A DNA stretch of 64,000 bases from Staphylococcus sp. NRL 16/872. GTDB taxonomy: Bacteria; Bacillota; Bacilli; Staphylococcales; Staphylococcaceae. Location of the stretch: NCBI RefSeq assembly GCF_022815905.2, contig NZ_CP119327.1, positions 620,001-684,000 on the forward strand. Direction: 5' to 3'. The notes beneath the pieces were generated by a model, which searched no databases, was not told where the DNA came from, and saw nothing but the letters and a program-made list of their open reading frames with translations. Of this stretch, positions 1 to 9,376 are shown piece after piece (the stretch's first letter is position 1; the number at the start of each line of letters is the position of its first letter). Made by a program: the position numbers and the translations under genes.

Positions 1-1
1 G

Positions 2-1243
2 AAATTAAAGCGAAGTTCGAAAGTAGCTTTAGCCATCTTAATGATGTTTTTATTTATGTTGGTTCCCAATTTTCAACATATCGCATCAGCACATGCTACA
101 TTAGAAAAAACCACACCTTCACAAAATGGAGTAGTCTCAAAGCATCCTGATAACATTGAATTAACTTTTAATGAACCAGTTAATGCGGACTATTCTGGTA
201 TCACCATTTATAATGATAATGGTAAAGAAATTGCTGAGGTGAAACCTTCAACAACGGGGCACTCTCAGACGTTAACTTTTCCTGCAGATAAAGTGGGACA
301 TGGGACCCACCAAATAGAATGGCATACGGTGTCAGCTGATGGACATGAAATCAGTGATCGTTTCGACTTCTCAGTCGGAAAGAAAACAGCTAATGGCGTA
401 GATACGACTCCAGCATTCTATGAAACGCCTGACTTCTGGTTTGGTGTATTTCGATATATAGCTGAAGGCGCTACAATTATATTAGTAGGTCTTTATTGGT
501 TGAACGGTATTGCACGTCGTAACAATCTGTCGACGTTTGATGTCTTCCCAAGACATATCGCAGTATCATTAATGATGATGATGGCCTATTTAATGTCGCT
601 AGTATTATATTTAATGACATTGTCATCAGACGTATTAAACGATGTATTGTCGCTTAATCCAAGTGCACTCGTGCAATTCCCATACATTTTAAGTTCAATT
701 GCACTGATTATATTAAGCGGTCTCTTCGTATTAAGAAATATGGAGAAATCGTGGTATTGGATTGTATCGATTGCGATGATTTTAGCATTGAGTATGTCAG
801 GTCACGCGTGGTCTCAAAGCGTGCCACTATGGTCAATTATTTTAAGAACCTTACATCTTGCAGGTATTAGTTTATGGTTAGGGGCACTTATCTATCTACT
901 GACTTCTGTTTTCACTCGGAAAAGGGATGCCGTAGATTTACTGCGCGAAATCTTATTTAAAGTTAATGTCGCAGCCGTAACAGTCATTATTCTGTCAGGT
1001 ATATTAATGTCTATCGATGAAACGAAAATATTATCAATTTGGCATAATATGCAACCTTGGACAGTGTTCTTAATTATAAAAGTAGTAGGAACATTAATTA
1101 TGATGGCATGTGGTTTCATGCAAACGACACGTGCATTAAATAAACGTAATAGAGTAAATAAAGTTTCATTAATTATAGAAGTAACAATTGGCTTATTACT
1201 TATAATAGCAGGTGTTGTAATGAGTCAAATTAGTATTCCATAG
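2..1243 (+). CDS. CopC/CopD-type copper protein (YcnJ-like), 5' end cut by window
   Basis: The reading frame is open to the left edge: sense codons precede the ATG at 41 and encode a basic stretch and hydrophobic core, so the true start lies just outside the window. A signal peptide ends in Ala-Ser-Ala, putting a His first in the mature protein (HATLEKTTPS). About 100 residues of CopC-like beta domain follow, with HGTHQIEWHTVSADGHEISD typical of the family, then about eight membrane segments of the CopD type. The family takes up or handles copper at the membrane. The next gene (YcnI-like) starts 15 bases downstream, so they probably form an operon. The role in copper handling is inferred from B. 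subtilis ycnJ-ycnI; I see no CsoR or CopY site. Confidence 0.85.
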   Translation, partial: KLKRSSKVALAILMMFLFMLVPNFQHIASAHATLEKTTPSQNGVVSKHPDNIELTFNEPVNADYSGITIYNDNGKEIAEVKPSTTGHSQTLTFPADKVGHGTHQIEWHTVSADGHEISDRFDFSVGKKTANGVDTTPAFYETPDFWFGVFRYIAEGATIILVGLYWLNGIARRNNLSTFDVFPRHIAVSLMMMMAYLMSLVLYLMTLSSDVLNDVLSLNPSALVQFPYILSSIALIILSGLFVLRNMEKSWYWIVSIAMILALSMSGHAWSQSVPLWSIILRTLHLAGISLWLGALIYLLTSVFTRKRDAVDLLREILFKVNVAAVTVIILSGILMSIDETKILSIWHNMQPWTVFLIIKVVGTLIMMACGFMQTTRALNKRNRVNKVSLIIEVTIGLLLIIAGVVMSQISIP

Positions 1244-1258
1244 TAAGGAGATATAAAG

Positions 1259-1876
1259 ATGATTAAAAAATTATTAGCCACGAGCTTAGTGCTTTTCTTT
1301 TCAATAGGTTTCTTTAAATTCGCAGATGCGCACGTCACATTAAATCCTAAAGCAGTGGATCCAGAATCTTACGAACGTGTGGATGTACGTGTGCCAGTAG
1401 AACAAAAAGATCACACTGAAAAAGTAGAATTAGAAGTGCCTAAAGAGGTACAGGTTGTTAATATTCAGCCAGTAGACGAATATAAATACAAATTAGATAA
1501 AGATAAAAAAGGAAATATTACTAAAATTACTTGGACAGCAAAAGGTAAAGGTATTGGACCAGATGAATTTATCGATTTACCCCTTATCTTAGCAAGTCCT
1601 AAAGATGAAGGTAAATATTCATTTAAAGCCATTCAATCTTATGATAATGGCGATAAAGTGAAATGGGTAGGTAAAGAAGATAGCGAACACCCAGCGCCAA
1701 CATTAGAAGTTAAAAAAGATGCGAATGCTGTAGCAGTGAAAGACGATAAATCTGAAGATGATAAGAAAGCAAGTGAACAACAATCTTCAGGTGGTTCAAT
1801 TGCATTATGGATTATCTCAATCGTTGCAATAATTCTTTCATTAGTTGCATTATTTAAACACGCTAGAAATAAATAA
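1259..1876 (+). CDS. YcnI-like (DUF1775) copper-binding membrane-anchored protein
   Basis: 205 residues starting at an ATG with AAGGAG 6-7 bases upstream. It has a signal peptide ending Ala-Asp-Ala before His (HVTLNPKAVDPESYERVDVRVP), the DUF1775/YcnI beta domain (roughly residues 25-150), a Lys/Asp/Ser-rich spacer and a C-terminal membrane helix (about 178-198) followed by HARNK. YcnI proteins bind copper through the N-terminal His freed by signal cleavage and work with a YcnJ-type CopC-CopD protein, which is the gene just upstream. Family assignment is good; the copper role is by homology. Confidence 0.85.
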   Translation: MIKKLLATSLVLFFSIGFFKFADAHVTLNPKAVDPESYERVDVRVPVEQKDHTEKVELEVPKEVQVVNIQPVDEYKYKLDKDKKGNITKITWTAKGKGIGPDEFIDLPLILASPKDEGKYSFKAIQSYDNGDKVKWVGKEDSEHPAPTLEVKKDANAVAVKDDKSEDDKKASEQQSSGGSIALWIISIVAIILSLVALFKHARNK

Positions 1877-1890
1877 TTTTATATTTGAAA

Positions 1891-1934
1891 AAAGGACAAT
1901 TTCTATTGGTAAATCATAGAAGTTGTCCTTTACT
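1891..1934 (+). terminator. Hairpin terminator after the ycnJ-ycnI-like pair
   Basis: Inverted repeat with arms 1891-1906 and 1916-1931 (AAAGGACAA...TTGTCCTTT) and a 9-base loop. It sits 15 bases after the ycnI-like stop and is only loosely followed by Ts. Confidence 0.7.
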
Positions 1935-2021
1935 TATACATTTTTGCGTTAATTGTCATTTATTCTTACTTTAAACTAAATGATAATCAATTATAATAGT
2001 CATGTGAGGGAGGATTTTGAC

Positions 2022-2438
2022 ATGCGTAGATTATTATATGCTTTTTTAGTCTATATGATTATTGGACTATTGAGTGGGTTTTACTACAGAGAATTAACTA
2101 AAGCGCATCATTTTACGGGCGATACTCAATTAGCTGTAGTCCATACGCATACCCTAATTTTAGGGATGTTTATGTTTTTAATATTGCTTCCACTTGAGAA
2201 AGTATTTAAATTAAGTAGTTATTACCTATTTAATTGGTTTTTCATCATTTATAATATTGGAGTTGTAGTTACTATAGGAATGATGATAACTAAAGGGACT
2301 TATCAAGTCATTGGTAAAAGCTTTTCACCTGAAGCTTTTGCTGGTTTTGCAGGTATTGGTCATACAGGCATGCTAGCCGGTTTATTATTACTATTTTTCT
2401 TATTACGCCAAGCTATTTTGAAAGAACCTAGAGATTAA
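2022..2438 (+). CDS. DUF2871 family integral membrane protein
   Basis: I place the start at the ATG at 2022, which follows GAGGGAGG by 8 bases; an in-frame ATG at 1980 has no ribosome site. The resulting 138-residue protein has four membrane helices and two His-rich segments (AHHFTGDTQLAVVHTHTLILGM and GIGHTGMLAG), matching the DUF2871 family. The paired histidines inside membrane helices recall haem or copper ligands, but no function is established. A TATAAT at 1992-1997 overlaps a Fur-like half palindrome (TGATAATcaATTATAA), too weak to call. It stands alone between two terminators. Confidence 0.8.
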   Translation: MRRLLYAFLVYMIIGLLSGFYYRELTKAHHFTGDTQLAVVHTHTLILGMFMFLILLPLEKVFKLSSYYLFNWFFIIYNIGVVVTIGMMITKGTYQVIGKSFSPEAFAGFAGIGHTGMLAGLLLLFFLLRQAILKEPRD

Positions 2439-2452
2439 TGTATAAGGATTTA

Positions 2453-2490
2453 GGAGTAGGACAGAATTTAATGTCTTGCTCCTTTTTGTT
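2453..2490 (+). terminator. Terminator after the DUF2871 gene
   Basis: Hairpin arms 2453-2464 and 2473-2484 (AGGAGTAGGACA / TGTCTTGCTCCT, two G-U pairs) run into TTTTTGTTTTTG. Confidence 0.85.
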
Positions 2491-2543
2491 TTTGAAAATA
2501 AATGATAGCGAGGTATTATTACCTATTATAATGTAGGGATTTC

Positions 2544-2600
2544 TTCACCAAGATTAAAACATGTAGTATAATGTATAAGAATTAGTGATAATTATTATCA
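2544..2600 (+). promoter_or_regulatory. Promoter and Fur box of the iruO-like gene
   Basis: TATAAT at 2567-2572 lies 17 bases after a weak -35 (TTCACC, 2544-2549). At 2586-2600 is a perfect 7-1-7 Fur palindrome, TGATAATTATTATCA, placed around or just after the predicted start of transcription, where bound Fur would block initiation. Confidence 0.85.
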
Positions 2601-2621
2601 TTTAGTTGGGAAATGACTTAG

Positions 2622-3665
<1,044 letters not shown>

Positions 3666-3685
3666 ATAATAAAAGGGGATGTACA

Positions 3686-4087
3686 ATGATTCGTTTTTCT
3701 AAAGAAGTACCTGAGGCACAAGCATACTGTGATTTAAGAGTAAAAGCAGGCATGAGCTCTAAATCTCTGGAAGCGGCACGTAAAGGATTACCCAATGCGT
3801 GTTTTACTATTACGATTTACGATAATGATAAGTTAATTGGTATGGGAAGATTAATTGGTGACGGGGGCACTGCTTTCCAAATAGTAGACATTGCCGTTGA
3901 TCCAGAATATCAAGGACAGGGCCATGGCAGACAAATCTTGGAGAAGATTATGACATATATTGAGTCAGTTGCTGAAAAAGGCACATATGTAAGCTTAATA
4001 GCAGATTATCCAGCAGATAAGTTATATGAGAAGTTTGGCTTTCAATCAACTGAGCCTAAATCAGGTGGCATGTATCAAATATATTAA
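3686..4087 (+). CDS. GNAT family N-acetyltransferase
   Basis: 133 residues with the GNAT core: IVDIAVDPEYQGQGHGRQILEKIMTYI carries the acetyl-CoA loop Q-x-x-G-x-G (about residues 74-84), and YEKFGF is the usual late motif. The start ATG follows AAAGGGG. It begins 20 bases after the iruO-like stop with no terminator between, so it is probably co-transcribed and under the same Fur box. The substrate is unknown. Confidence 0.85.
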   Translation: MIRFSKEVPEAQAYCDLRVKAGMSSKSLEAARKGLPNACFTITIYDNDKLIGMGRLIGDGGTAFQIVDIAVDPEYQGQGHGRQILEKIMTYIESVAEKGTYVSLIADYPADKLYEKFGFQSTEPKSGGMYQIY

Positions 4088-4093
4088 AAAATA

Positions 4094-4132
4094 AGAGTGA
4101 GGGTCGCAGTGTAAAAATGCGATCCTCACTCT
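4094..4132. terminator. Bidirectional terminator between converging genes
   Basis: Fifteen-base arms 4094-4108 and 4118-4132 (AGAGTGAGGGTCGCA / TGCGATCCTCACTCT). The T-run is on the minus strand (TTATTTTTT), so it best serves the reductase gene coming from the right. Confidence 0.85.
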
Positions 4133-4138
4133 AACTAT

Positions 4139-5137
4139 TTATTCAGCATTAAAATCTACGACAATGCGACCTGTATTTTTATGATTTAATACGGTTTCAA
4201 GGGATTCAGGTAATTCATCAAATGAAATAGAACGCTTAATCTCATTCAATTTATCAGCTTTTAAATCTGTAGCTAAACGACGCCATACGCGTTCACGTAA
4301 TTTCATTGGCGTAAATACGGAATCGATACCGACAAGACTTGCGCCTCTTAAAATAAATGGAAAGACTGTCGCATTAAATTTAACGCCACCAGTCATACCA
4401 ATTAGCGCCACGCCACCGTTATTATCAATACGGTTGATGACATAAGGTGTTCCCTCGCCACCGATAGGATCAATGGCAGCTTGCCAAGTACGAGAGCCTA
4501 ATAATGAATCGTCATTTTCAGTGATGCGATCAATAATTTCTTTAGCGCCTAAATCTTCAATCTTTTTAGCAGCTTCTTTGTTACCTGTACTTGCGACGAC
4601 TTTATAACCTAAATTAGATAGCATTAATACTGCAAGTGAACCTACACCGCCTGAAGCGCCACGGACAAGTACTTTACCGCCTTCAAGTGTCATAAAGCTA
4701 GCTTTTTCTAACTTTTCAATAGCTAAACCAGCAGTGTAGCCAGCTGTACCGTAAATCATAGCTTCTTCTAATGTTAGATTCTGTGGCAATTTTACGACCC
4801 AATCAGATTTAACGCGAGCATATTCACTAAAGCCACCATAATGACTTACGCCTAAATCATAGCTTGTTACAATGACTTCTTCACCTTCTTCAATTGTAGG
4901 ATCATTAGATTCCACTACTTTTCCTGCTAAATCAATGCCTGGAACCATTGGATATGATTTGACTATATTATTATTATCAGTTGTGGCTAATGCGTCTTTA
5001 TAATTAATACTTGAATAATGAACTTTAATTAATACGTCACCCTCAGGTAAATCATCTGTGGTCATTGTTTTAAAGTCGCTCTTCACGTTGCCATCTTTAT
5101 CTTTATCAACTAAAAATGCTTTAAATTCTGTACTCAT
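4139..5137 (-). CDS. YhdH/YhfP (AcuI-like) zinc-free medium-chain reductase
   Basis: 332 residues; ATG start after AAAGGAGT. It has a GroES-like N-terminal half (YSSINYKDALATT and VPGIDLAGKVVES) and a Rossmann half with GASGGVGSLAVLML (about residues 159-172). The zinc-binding Cys/His set of alcohol dehydrogenases is missing, as expected for the YhdH/YhfP group. Some members reduce acryloyl-CoA with NADPH (AcuI); others are called quinone oxidoreductases. The physiological substrate here is not predictable. It is monocistronic and converges on the acetyltransferase gene. Confidence 0.85.
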   Translation of the reverse strand: MSTEFKAFLVDKDKDGNVKSDFKTMTTDDLPEGDVLIKVHYSSINYKDALATTDNNNIVKSYPMVPGIDLAGKVVESNDPTIEEGEEVIVTSYDLGVSHYGGFSEYARVKSDWVVKLPQNLTLEEAMIYGTAGYTAGLAIEKLEKASFMTLEGGKVLVRGASGGVGSLAVLMLSNLGYKVVASTGNKEAAKKIEDLGAKEIIDRITENDDSLLGSRTWQAAIDPIGGEGTPYVINRIDNNGGVALIGMTGGVKFNATVFPFILRGASLVGIDSVFTPMKLRERVWRRLATDLKADKLNEIKRSISFDELPESLETVLNHKNTGRIVVDFNAE

Positions 5138-5297
5138 ATCATATGACTCCTTTAAAAAATATTAATAGTTATAAATTGTTTACCCGTATAAATAGGATAC
5201 TATGCTAAGAAGATCTTATTGAAACATTATATTTTAACTATTATTAATAAGACAAATGATAAAAATTATTGTAATTAAAATTAAAATAGAATTGTTG

Positions 5298-5347
5298 TTG
5301 ACACAATGAGGGGACAAACATATAATTATTTTGATAATGATTATCAA
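5298..5347 (+). promoter_or_regulatory. Consensus sigma-A promoter overlapped by a perfect Fur box (fepABC)
   Basis: A full-consensus TTGACA (5298-5303), 17-base spacer and TATAAT (5321-5326), followed at 5331-5347 by a 17-base perfect palindrome TTGATAATGATTATCAA, the Fur operator. Fur would cover the transcription start. The rest of 5138-5481 is an AT-rich leader of about 150 bases before fepA; it contains only a distant 8-base inverted repeat (TGATTATT/AATAATCA, 5414-5451). Confidence 0.93.
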
Positions 5348-5481
5348 TTGAAACTAGATAAAATAAATCTACTATAATAATTGTGTTTTTGGGATATTTC
5401 ATATTTTATAAAATGATTATTATAAATGAAAAATCAGTAGCGGTTGAATAATCACCTAAATTCTATTGAGGTGGACATATT

Positions 5482-6351
5482 ATGAAAAAATTACCAACTA
5501 TTTTATTAGCATCATCATTATTATTAGCAGCATGTGGTAACGATAACAATGGCAATAATGATCATAGTAAAAAAGATTCTCAGTCACAAAGTTCAAGTAG
5601 TAGTAAAAATAATGCGGCTTTAGATAAAGCTACGAAAGAATATAAAAAATATACAGATAAACAATTAGATAAATTCTTAGAAGGTACAGAAGAATTTGTG
5701 ACTGCAATTAAGAATGACAATATGGAAAAAGCCAAAGAACTTTATCCTAAAGTACGTATGTATTATGAGCGCTCAGAACCAGTTGCTGAAGCTTTTGGTG
5801 ACTTAGATCCTAAAATTGATGCACGTTTAGCGGATATGAAAGAAGAGAAAAAGGGAGATCAATGGACAGGATATCATAAAATTGAAAAATCACTGTATCA
5901 AGACAATAAAATTGATGCCACTACAAAAAAAGATGCTGATCAATTATTAAAAGATGCTAAAGAGTTGGACGCTAAAGCTGATACTTTAGATATTACACCT
6001 AAATTAATGTTACAAGGTTCAGTTGACTTATTAAATGAAGTATCAACTTCAAAAATAACTGGTGAAGAAGAAATTTATTCACACACTGATTTATATGACT
6101 TCAAAGCAAATATTGAAGGTGCCCAAAAAATCTACGACTTATTCAAACCTGAATTAGTGAAAAAAGATAAAAAATTAAGCGACGATATTCAAAAGAACTT
6201 TGATAAAGTGAATAGTTTATTAGATAAATACAAAGACGGCGACGGATTTAAAGATTATAGCGCTGTAACTAAAGAAGATAGAAAAGCATTATCTGATGCA
6301 GTGAACTCACTTGGTGAACCATTAAGTAAAATGGCTGTGGTTACAGAATGA
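5482..6351 (+). CDS. fepA: FepA, EfeO/EfeM-like iron-binding lipoprotein
   Basis: 289 residues with a lipoprotein signal peptide and lipobox LAAC (Cys 18), a Ser/Asn-rich linker (residues 20-45) and an imelysin/EfeO M75-type helical domain. The characteristic H-x-x-E is seen in GYHKIEKSLY. In the FepABC (EfeUOB-type) system this is the extracellular component thought to bind iron or haem and pass it to the peroxidase and permease. Its ATG follows GAGGTGG. The stop overlaps the start of fepB by 4 bases, so translation is coupled. Expression should be induced in iron starvation by the Fur promoter upstream. Confidence 0.95.
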   Translation: MKKLPTILLASSLLLAACGNDNNGNNDHSKKDSQSQSSSSSKNNAALDKATKEYKKYTDKQLDKFLEGTEEFVTAIKNDNMEKAKELYPKVRMYYERSEPVAEAFGDLDPKIDARLADMKEEKKGDQWTGYHKIEKSLYQDNKIDATTKKDADQLLKDAKELDAKADTLDITPKLMLQGSVDLLNEVSTSKITGEEEIYSHTDLYDFKANIEGAQKIYDLFKPELVKKDKKLSDDIQKNFDKVNSLLDKYKDGDGFKDYSAVTKEDRKALSDAVNSLGEPLSKMAVVTE

Positions 6352-7574
6352 GTAAAATAGATGATCAACAATCTACACAAGTTTCAAGACGTTCTTTTTT
6401 GAAAATGCTTGGAATTGGTGGAGCAGGTGTAGTTATTGGCGCAAGTGGGGCTGGAAGTATCTTTTCATTTAAATCGATGTTTGATACCCCAGAAGATGAT
6501 AAAAAAGATGCTTTTGAATTCTATGGACGTGTACAAGCTGGTGTTACAACACCAACACAGAAAAATTGTACTATTGTAGCTTTAGATTTAAAAAGCAAAG
6601 ACAAAAGTTTAATTAAAGAGATGTTTAAAAAATGGACCGCCATGTCTGTCAATATGACGGATGGGGCTCCCGTGGAAAAAGATAGTCAAAATGCGTTATT
6701 ACCTCCAGTAGACACAGGGGAATCTATAGGTTTAGGTGCTAGTAGATTAACGTTAACGTATGGTGTTAGTAAATCATTTCTAAAAAAACTAGATATGTCA
6801 TCTAAAATTCCAAAAGATTTTAAAGATTTACCTCATTTTCCAAATGATCAATTAGAAGAAGACTATAGTGATGGAGATATCATGATTCAAGCATGTTCGA
6901 ATGATCCACAAGTGTCATTCCACGCAATTCATAATTTAATCAGACCTTTTAGAGATATTGTCAAACTGAGATGGTCGCAAAATGGATTCGTTTCAGGAAA
7001 ATTAGAAGAAACACCTAGAAACTTAATGGCTTTTAAAGATGGGACTGTAAATCCTACAAAAAGTGATGAACTAAAAAAATATGTATTTATTGATGATGGA
7101 TGGGCTAAAAACGGTACATACTGTATTGTAAGACGTATTCAAATTCACATTGAAACATGGGATCGTACGTCTTTAGAAGAACAAGAAGCAACGTTTGGAC
7201 GAAAACGTGATACAGGCGCACCTCTAACAGGTAAAAAAGAATTTGATCACTTAGATTTAAAAGCAAAAGATGCGAGTGGTAATTACATTATTGATCCAAA
7301 CGCACATGCACGTTTAGCACATGAAGCTAATACATCTATTAAACGACGTGCTTATAATTATAGTGATGGTACTAACGCTAAGACTGGTAACCTAGAAGTA
7401 GGATTAATCTTTACTTGTTTCCAAAAATCAACGCAACAGTTTATTGATATTCAAAATAATTTAGGTCATCGTGACAAATTAAATGAATATATTACACATA
7501 AAGGTTCTGCATCATTTCTTGTATTACCAGGTGTTCAAAAAGGAGGCTATCTAGGTGAAACACTTTTCGATTAA
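6348..7574 (+). CDS. fepB: FepB, Tat-exported Dyp-type haem peroxidase (EfeB family)
   Basis: 408 residues. A twin-arginine signal SRRSFLKMLG (Arg 14-15) precedes a hydrophobic stretch without Lys. The Dyp-type fold is shown by FKDGTVNPT (distal Asp in the G/A-x-x-D-G motif) and by DPNAHARLAHE, where the His is the expected haem ligand, followed by RRAYNYSDG. In staphylococci FepB is the known Tat substrate and acts with FepA and FepC in iron/haem-iron acquisition. The tat genes lie 1.8 kb downstream. ATG start overlaps the fepA stop, and the 3' end overlaps fepC by 20 bases. Confidence 0.95.
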   Translation: MSKIDDQQSTQVSRRSFLKMLGIGGAGVVIGASGAGSIFSFKSMFDTPEDDKKDAFEFYGRVQAGVTTPTQKNCTIVALDLKSKDKSLIKEMFKKWTAMSVNMTDGAPVEKDSQNALLPPVDTGESIGLGASRLTLTYGVSKSFLKKLDMSSKIPKDFKDLPHFPNDQLEEDYSDGDIMIQACSNDPQVSFHAIHNLIRPFRDIVKLRWSQNGFVSGKLEETPRNLMAFKDGTVNPTKSDELKKYVFIDDGWAKNGTYCIVRRIQIHIETWDRTSLEEQEATFGRKRDTGAPLTGKKEFDHLDLKAKDASGNYIIDPNAHARLAHEANTSIKRRAYNYSDGTNAKTGNLEVGLIFTCFQKSTQQFIDIQNNLGHRDKLNEYITHKGSASFLVLPGVQKGGYLGETLFD

Positions 7575-9294
7575 ACTTCTTTTAGTAGTGGCACTTCTGT
7601 TCACAGTGCTAAGAATTGCACCAACACCAGTACATGCTGCAGATGACAATTCAATTAGTGATGTTTATGTTGCTATTACGGATGCGAAGTCTACGTTACA
7701 AGACAAGGATAAAAGTGATAAAGATAAACAAAAAGCAGTTAAAGATATTAAATCTAAAGTGAATGATTTAAATATAAAAAATACTAAAGAAGGTAAAAAT
7801 GTTAAAGCTAAATTAAAAGATTTAGACCATACTTCTTCAACCGACAAACAAGCTGATCAACTTTCAGAATTAACCAAATCACTTATTGCCTATGAAAATG
7901 TAGAATCATCATCTGATATTTCTGGAGAAATTAAAGAATTAAAACAACAAGTTGACTCTAAAGACGCACAAATAAAAAAGGCTATCAAAACAAAAAATGA
8001 CTCTGAATTACAATCAATTAATAATAGTCTGAATCAAATTTGGACTAGTCATGAATCTGCAATTCGTAACTATGATGAAGGTAAATACGGACAAATCGAA
8101 GTGAATTTAATGCAACTTCGTGTAGCTACGCAAAAAGAGCCTTTAGATACGAAGAAAGTTAAAAATGCATGGTCAACATTTAAATCTAGCATCGATACAG
8201 TGGACCAAAAACAATCCAGTGAAGAATCCGGTAAATATAAAGCTTCGCAATTGAACGATGAATTAGATAAAGCAATTAAAGGTATTGATGATAATAACTT
8301 AAATCAAGCTGATGAAGCGTTATCTAAATTCGTTCAAATATGGCCATATGTTGAAGGTAAAATTCAAACAAAAAATGGTTCATTATATACAACTATCGAA
8401 GATAAGATTCCATATTATCAAAGTATATTAGACCATAGTAATAAAGACCGAGTTAAAAAAGGATTACAAGAAATTAACTCAGATATTAAAGATACGATAG
8501 GTCAAGAAGGCTATTCTTTCGTTGATGTAATGATTATCTTCTTACGTGAAGGACTTGAAGTACTCTTAATCATCATGACGTTAACTACAATGACACGTAA
8601 GGTGAAAGATACGAAAGGTACTACAAGTGTGATTGGCGGTGCTATACTTGGTTTAATTCTAAGTATCACTTTAGCAGTTGTATTTATTCAAACGCTGGGT
8701 AATAACGGTATCTTGCGTGAGGGAATGGAAGCAACACTTGGTATTATTGCGGTTATTCTTATGTACGTTGTAGGTATTTGGATGCATCGTCGTTCAAGTG
8801 CAAAGCGTTGGAATGATATGATTCAAAATATGTATCAAAATGCAATTAGTAATGGTAACCTTGTTCTTTTAGGAACAATTGGTTTAATTTCAGTCTTACG
8901 TGAAGGTGTAGAAGTGATCATCTTCTATATGGGTATGATTGGTAGCATTACTACTAAAGACTTTGTTATTGGTATCGCATTAGCAATTGTGATCTTAATT
9001 ATCTTTGCATTGCTATTCAGATTTATTGTCAAACTTATACCAATTTATTATATCTTCAGAGTGCTTTCAATTTTAATCTTTATTATGGCATTCAAGATGC
9101 TTGGTGTAAGTATTCAAAAATTACAGTTATTAGGTACTGTGCCACATCATGGTATTGAAGGTTTACCAACGATTAGTTTCATTGGTTTCTATCCAACGGT
9201 TGAAACAATTGTTGCGCAATTAATTTACATTGTGTTAATTATTTTCTTCATTTTCAAAAATAGAAAAGATAAAAAAGAACAACGTGGTAAATAA
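7555..9294 (+). CDS. fepC: FepC, FTR1/EfeU-type iron permease with extracellular helical domain
   Basis: 579 residues; GTG start after AAAAAGGAGGC, inside the 3' end of fepB. A signal peptide is followed by about 290 residues of charged helical extracytoplasmic domain and then about seven membrane helices. Both iron-channel motifs are present: REGLE near residue 331 and REGVE near 449. FTR1-type permeases move Fe3+ using these Glu residues. The long N-terminal domain is normal for Gram-positive EfeU-type proteins. It is the last gene of the Fur-controlled operon. Confidence 0.95.
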   Translation: MKHFSIKLLLVVALLFTVLRIAPTPVHAADDNSISDVYVAITDAKSTLQDKDKSDKDKQKAVKDIKSKVNDLNIKNTKEGKNVKAKLKDLDHTSSTDKQADQLSELTKSLIAYENVESSSDISGEIKELKQQVDSKDAQIKKAIKTKNDSELQSINNSLNQIWTSHESAIRNYDEGKYGQIEVNLMQLRVATQKEPLDTKKVKNAWSTFKSSIDTVDQKQSSEESGKYKASQLNDELDKAIKGIDDNNLNQADEALSKFVQIWPYVEGKIQTKNGSLYTTIEDKIPYYQSILDHSNKDRVKKGLQEINSDIKDTIGQEGYSFVDVMIIFLREGLEVLLIIMTLTTMTRKVKDTKGTTSVIGGAILGLILSITLAVVFIQTLGNNGILREGMEATLGIIAVILMYVVGIWMHRRSSAKRWNDMIQNMYQNAISNGNLVLLGTIGLISVLREGVEVIIFYMGMIGSITTKDFVIGIALAIVILIIFALLFRFIVKLIPIYYIFRVLSILIFIMAFKMLGVSIQKLQLLGTVPHHGIEGLPTISFIGFYPTVETIVAQLIYIVLIIFFIFKNRKDKKEQRGK

Positions 9295-9312
9295 GAATTA
9301 AATAATATAAAG

Positions 9313-9354
9313 AATCCTCGAACTTAACACTATGAAAAAGTTCGAGGATTTTTG
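9313..9354. terminator. Bidirectional terminator between fepC and tatC
   Basis: Perfect 13-base arms 9313-9325 and 9338-9350 (AATCCTCGAACTT / AAGTTCGAGGATT), with a T-run on the plus side and Ts on the minus side. Confidence 0.88.
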
Positions 9355-9376
9355 TATAGTTATGTTTATTTAAATA

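Noticed and set aside
1981..1996. Fur box upstream of the DUF2871 gene
   Set aside because: TGATAATcaATTATAA has the wrong spacing (7-2-7) and one poor arm; it overlaps a TATAAT and may be chance.
5414..5451. Possible riboswitch-like fold in the fepA leader
   Set aside because: Only an 8-base distant inverted repeat is present in AT-rich sequence; no known riboswitch core is recognisable.
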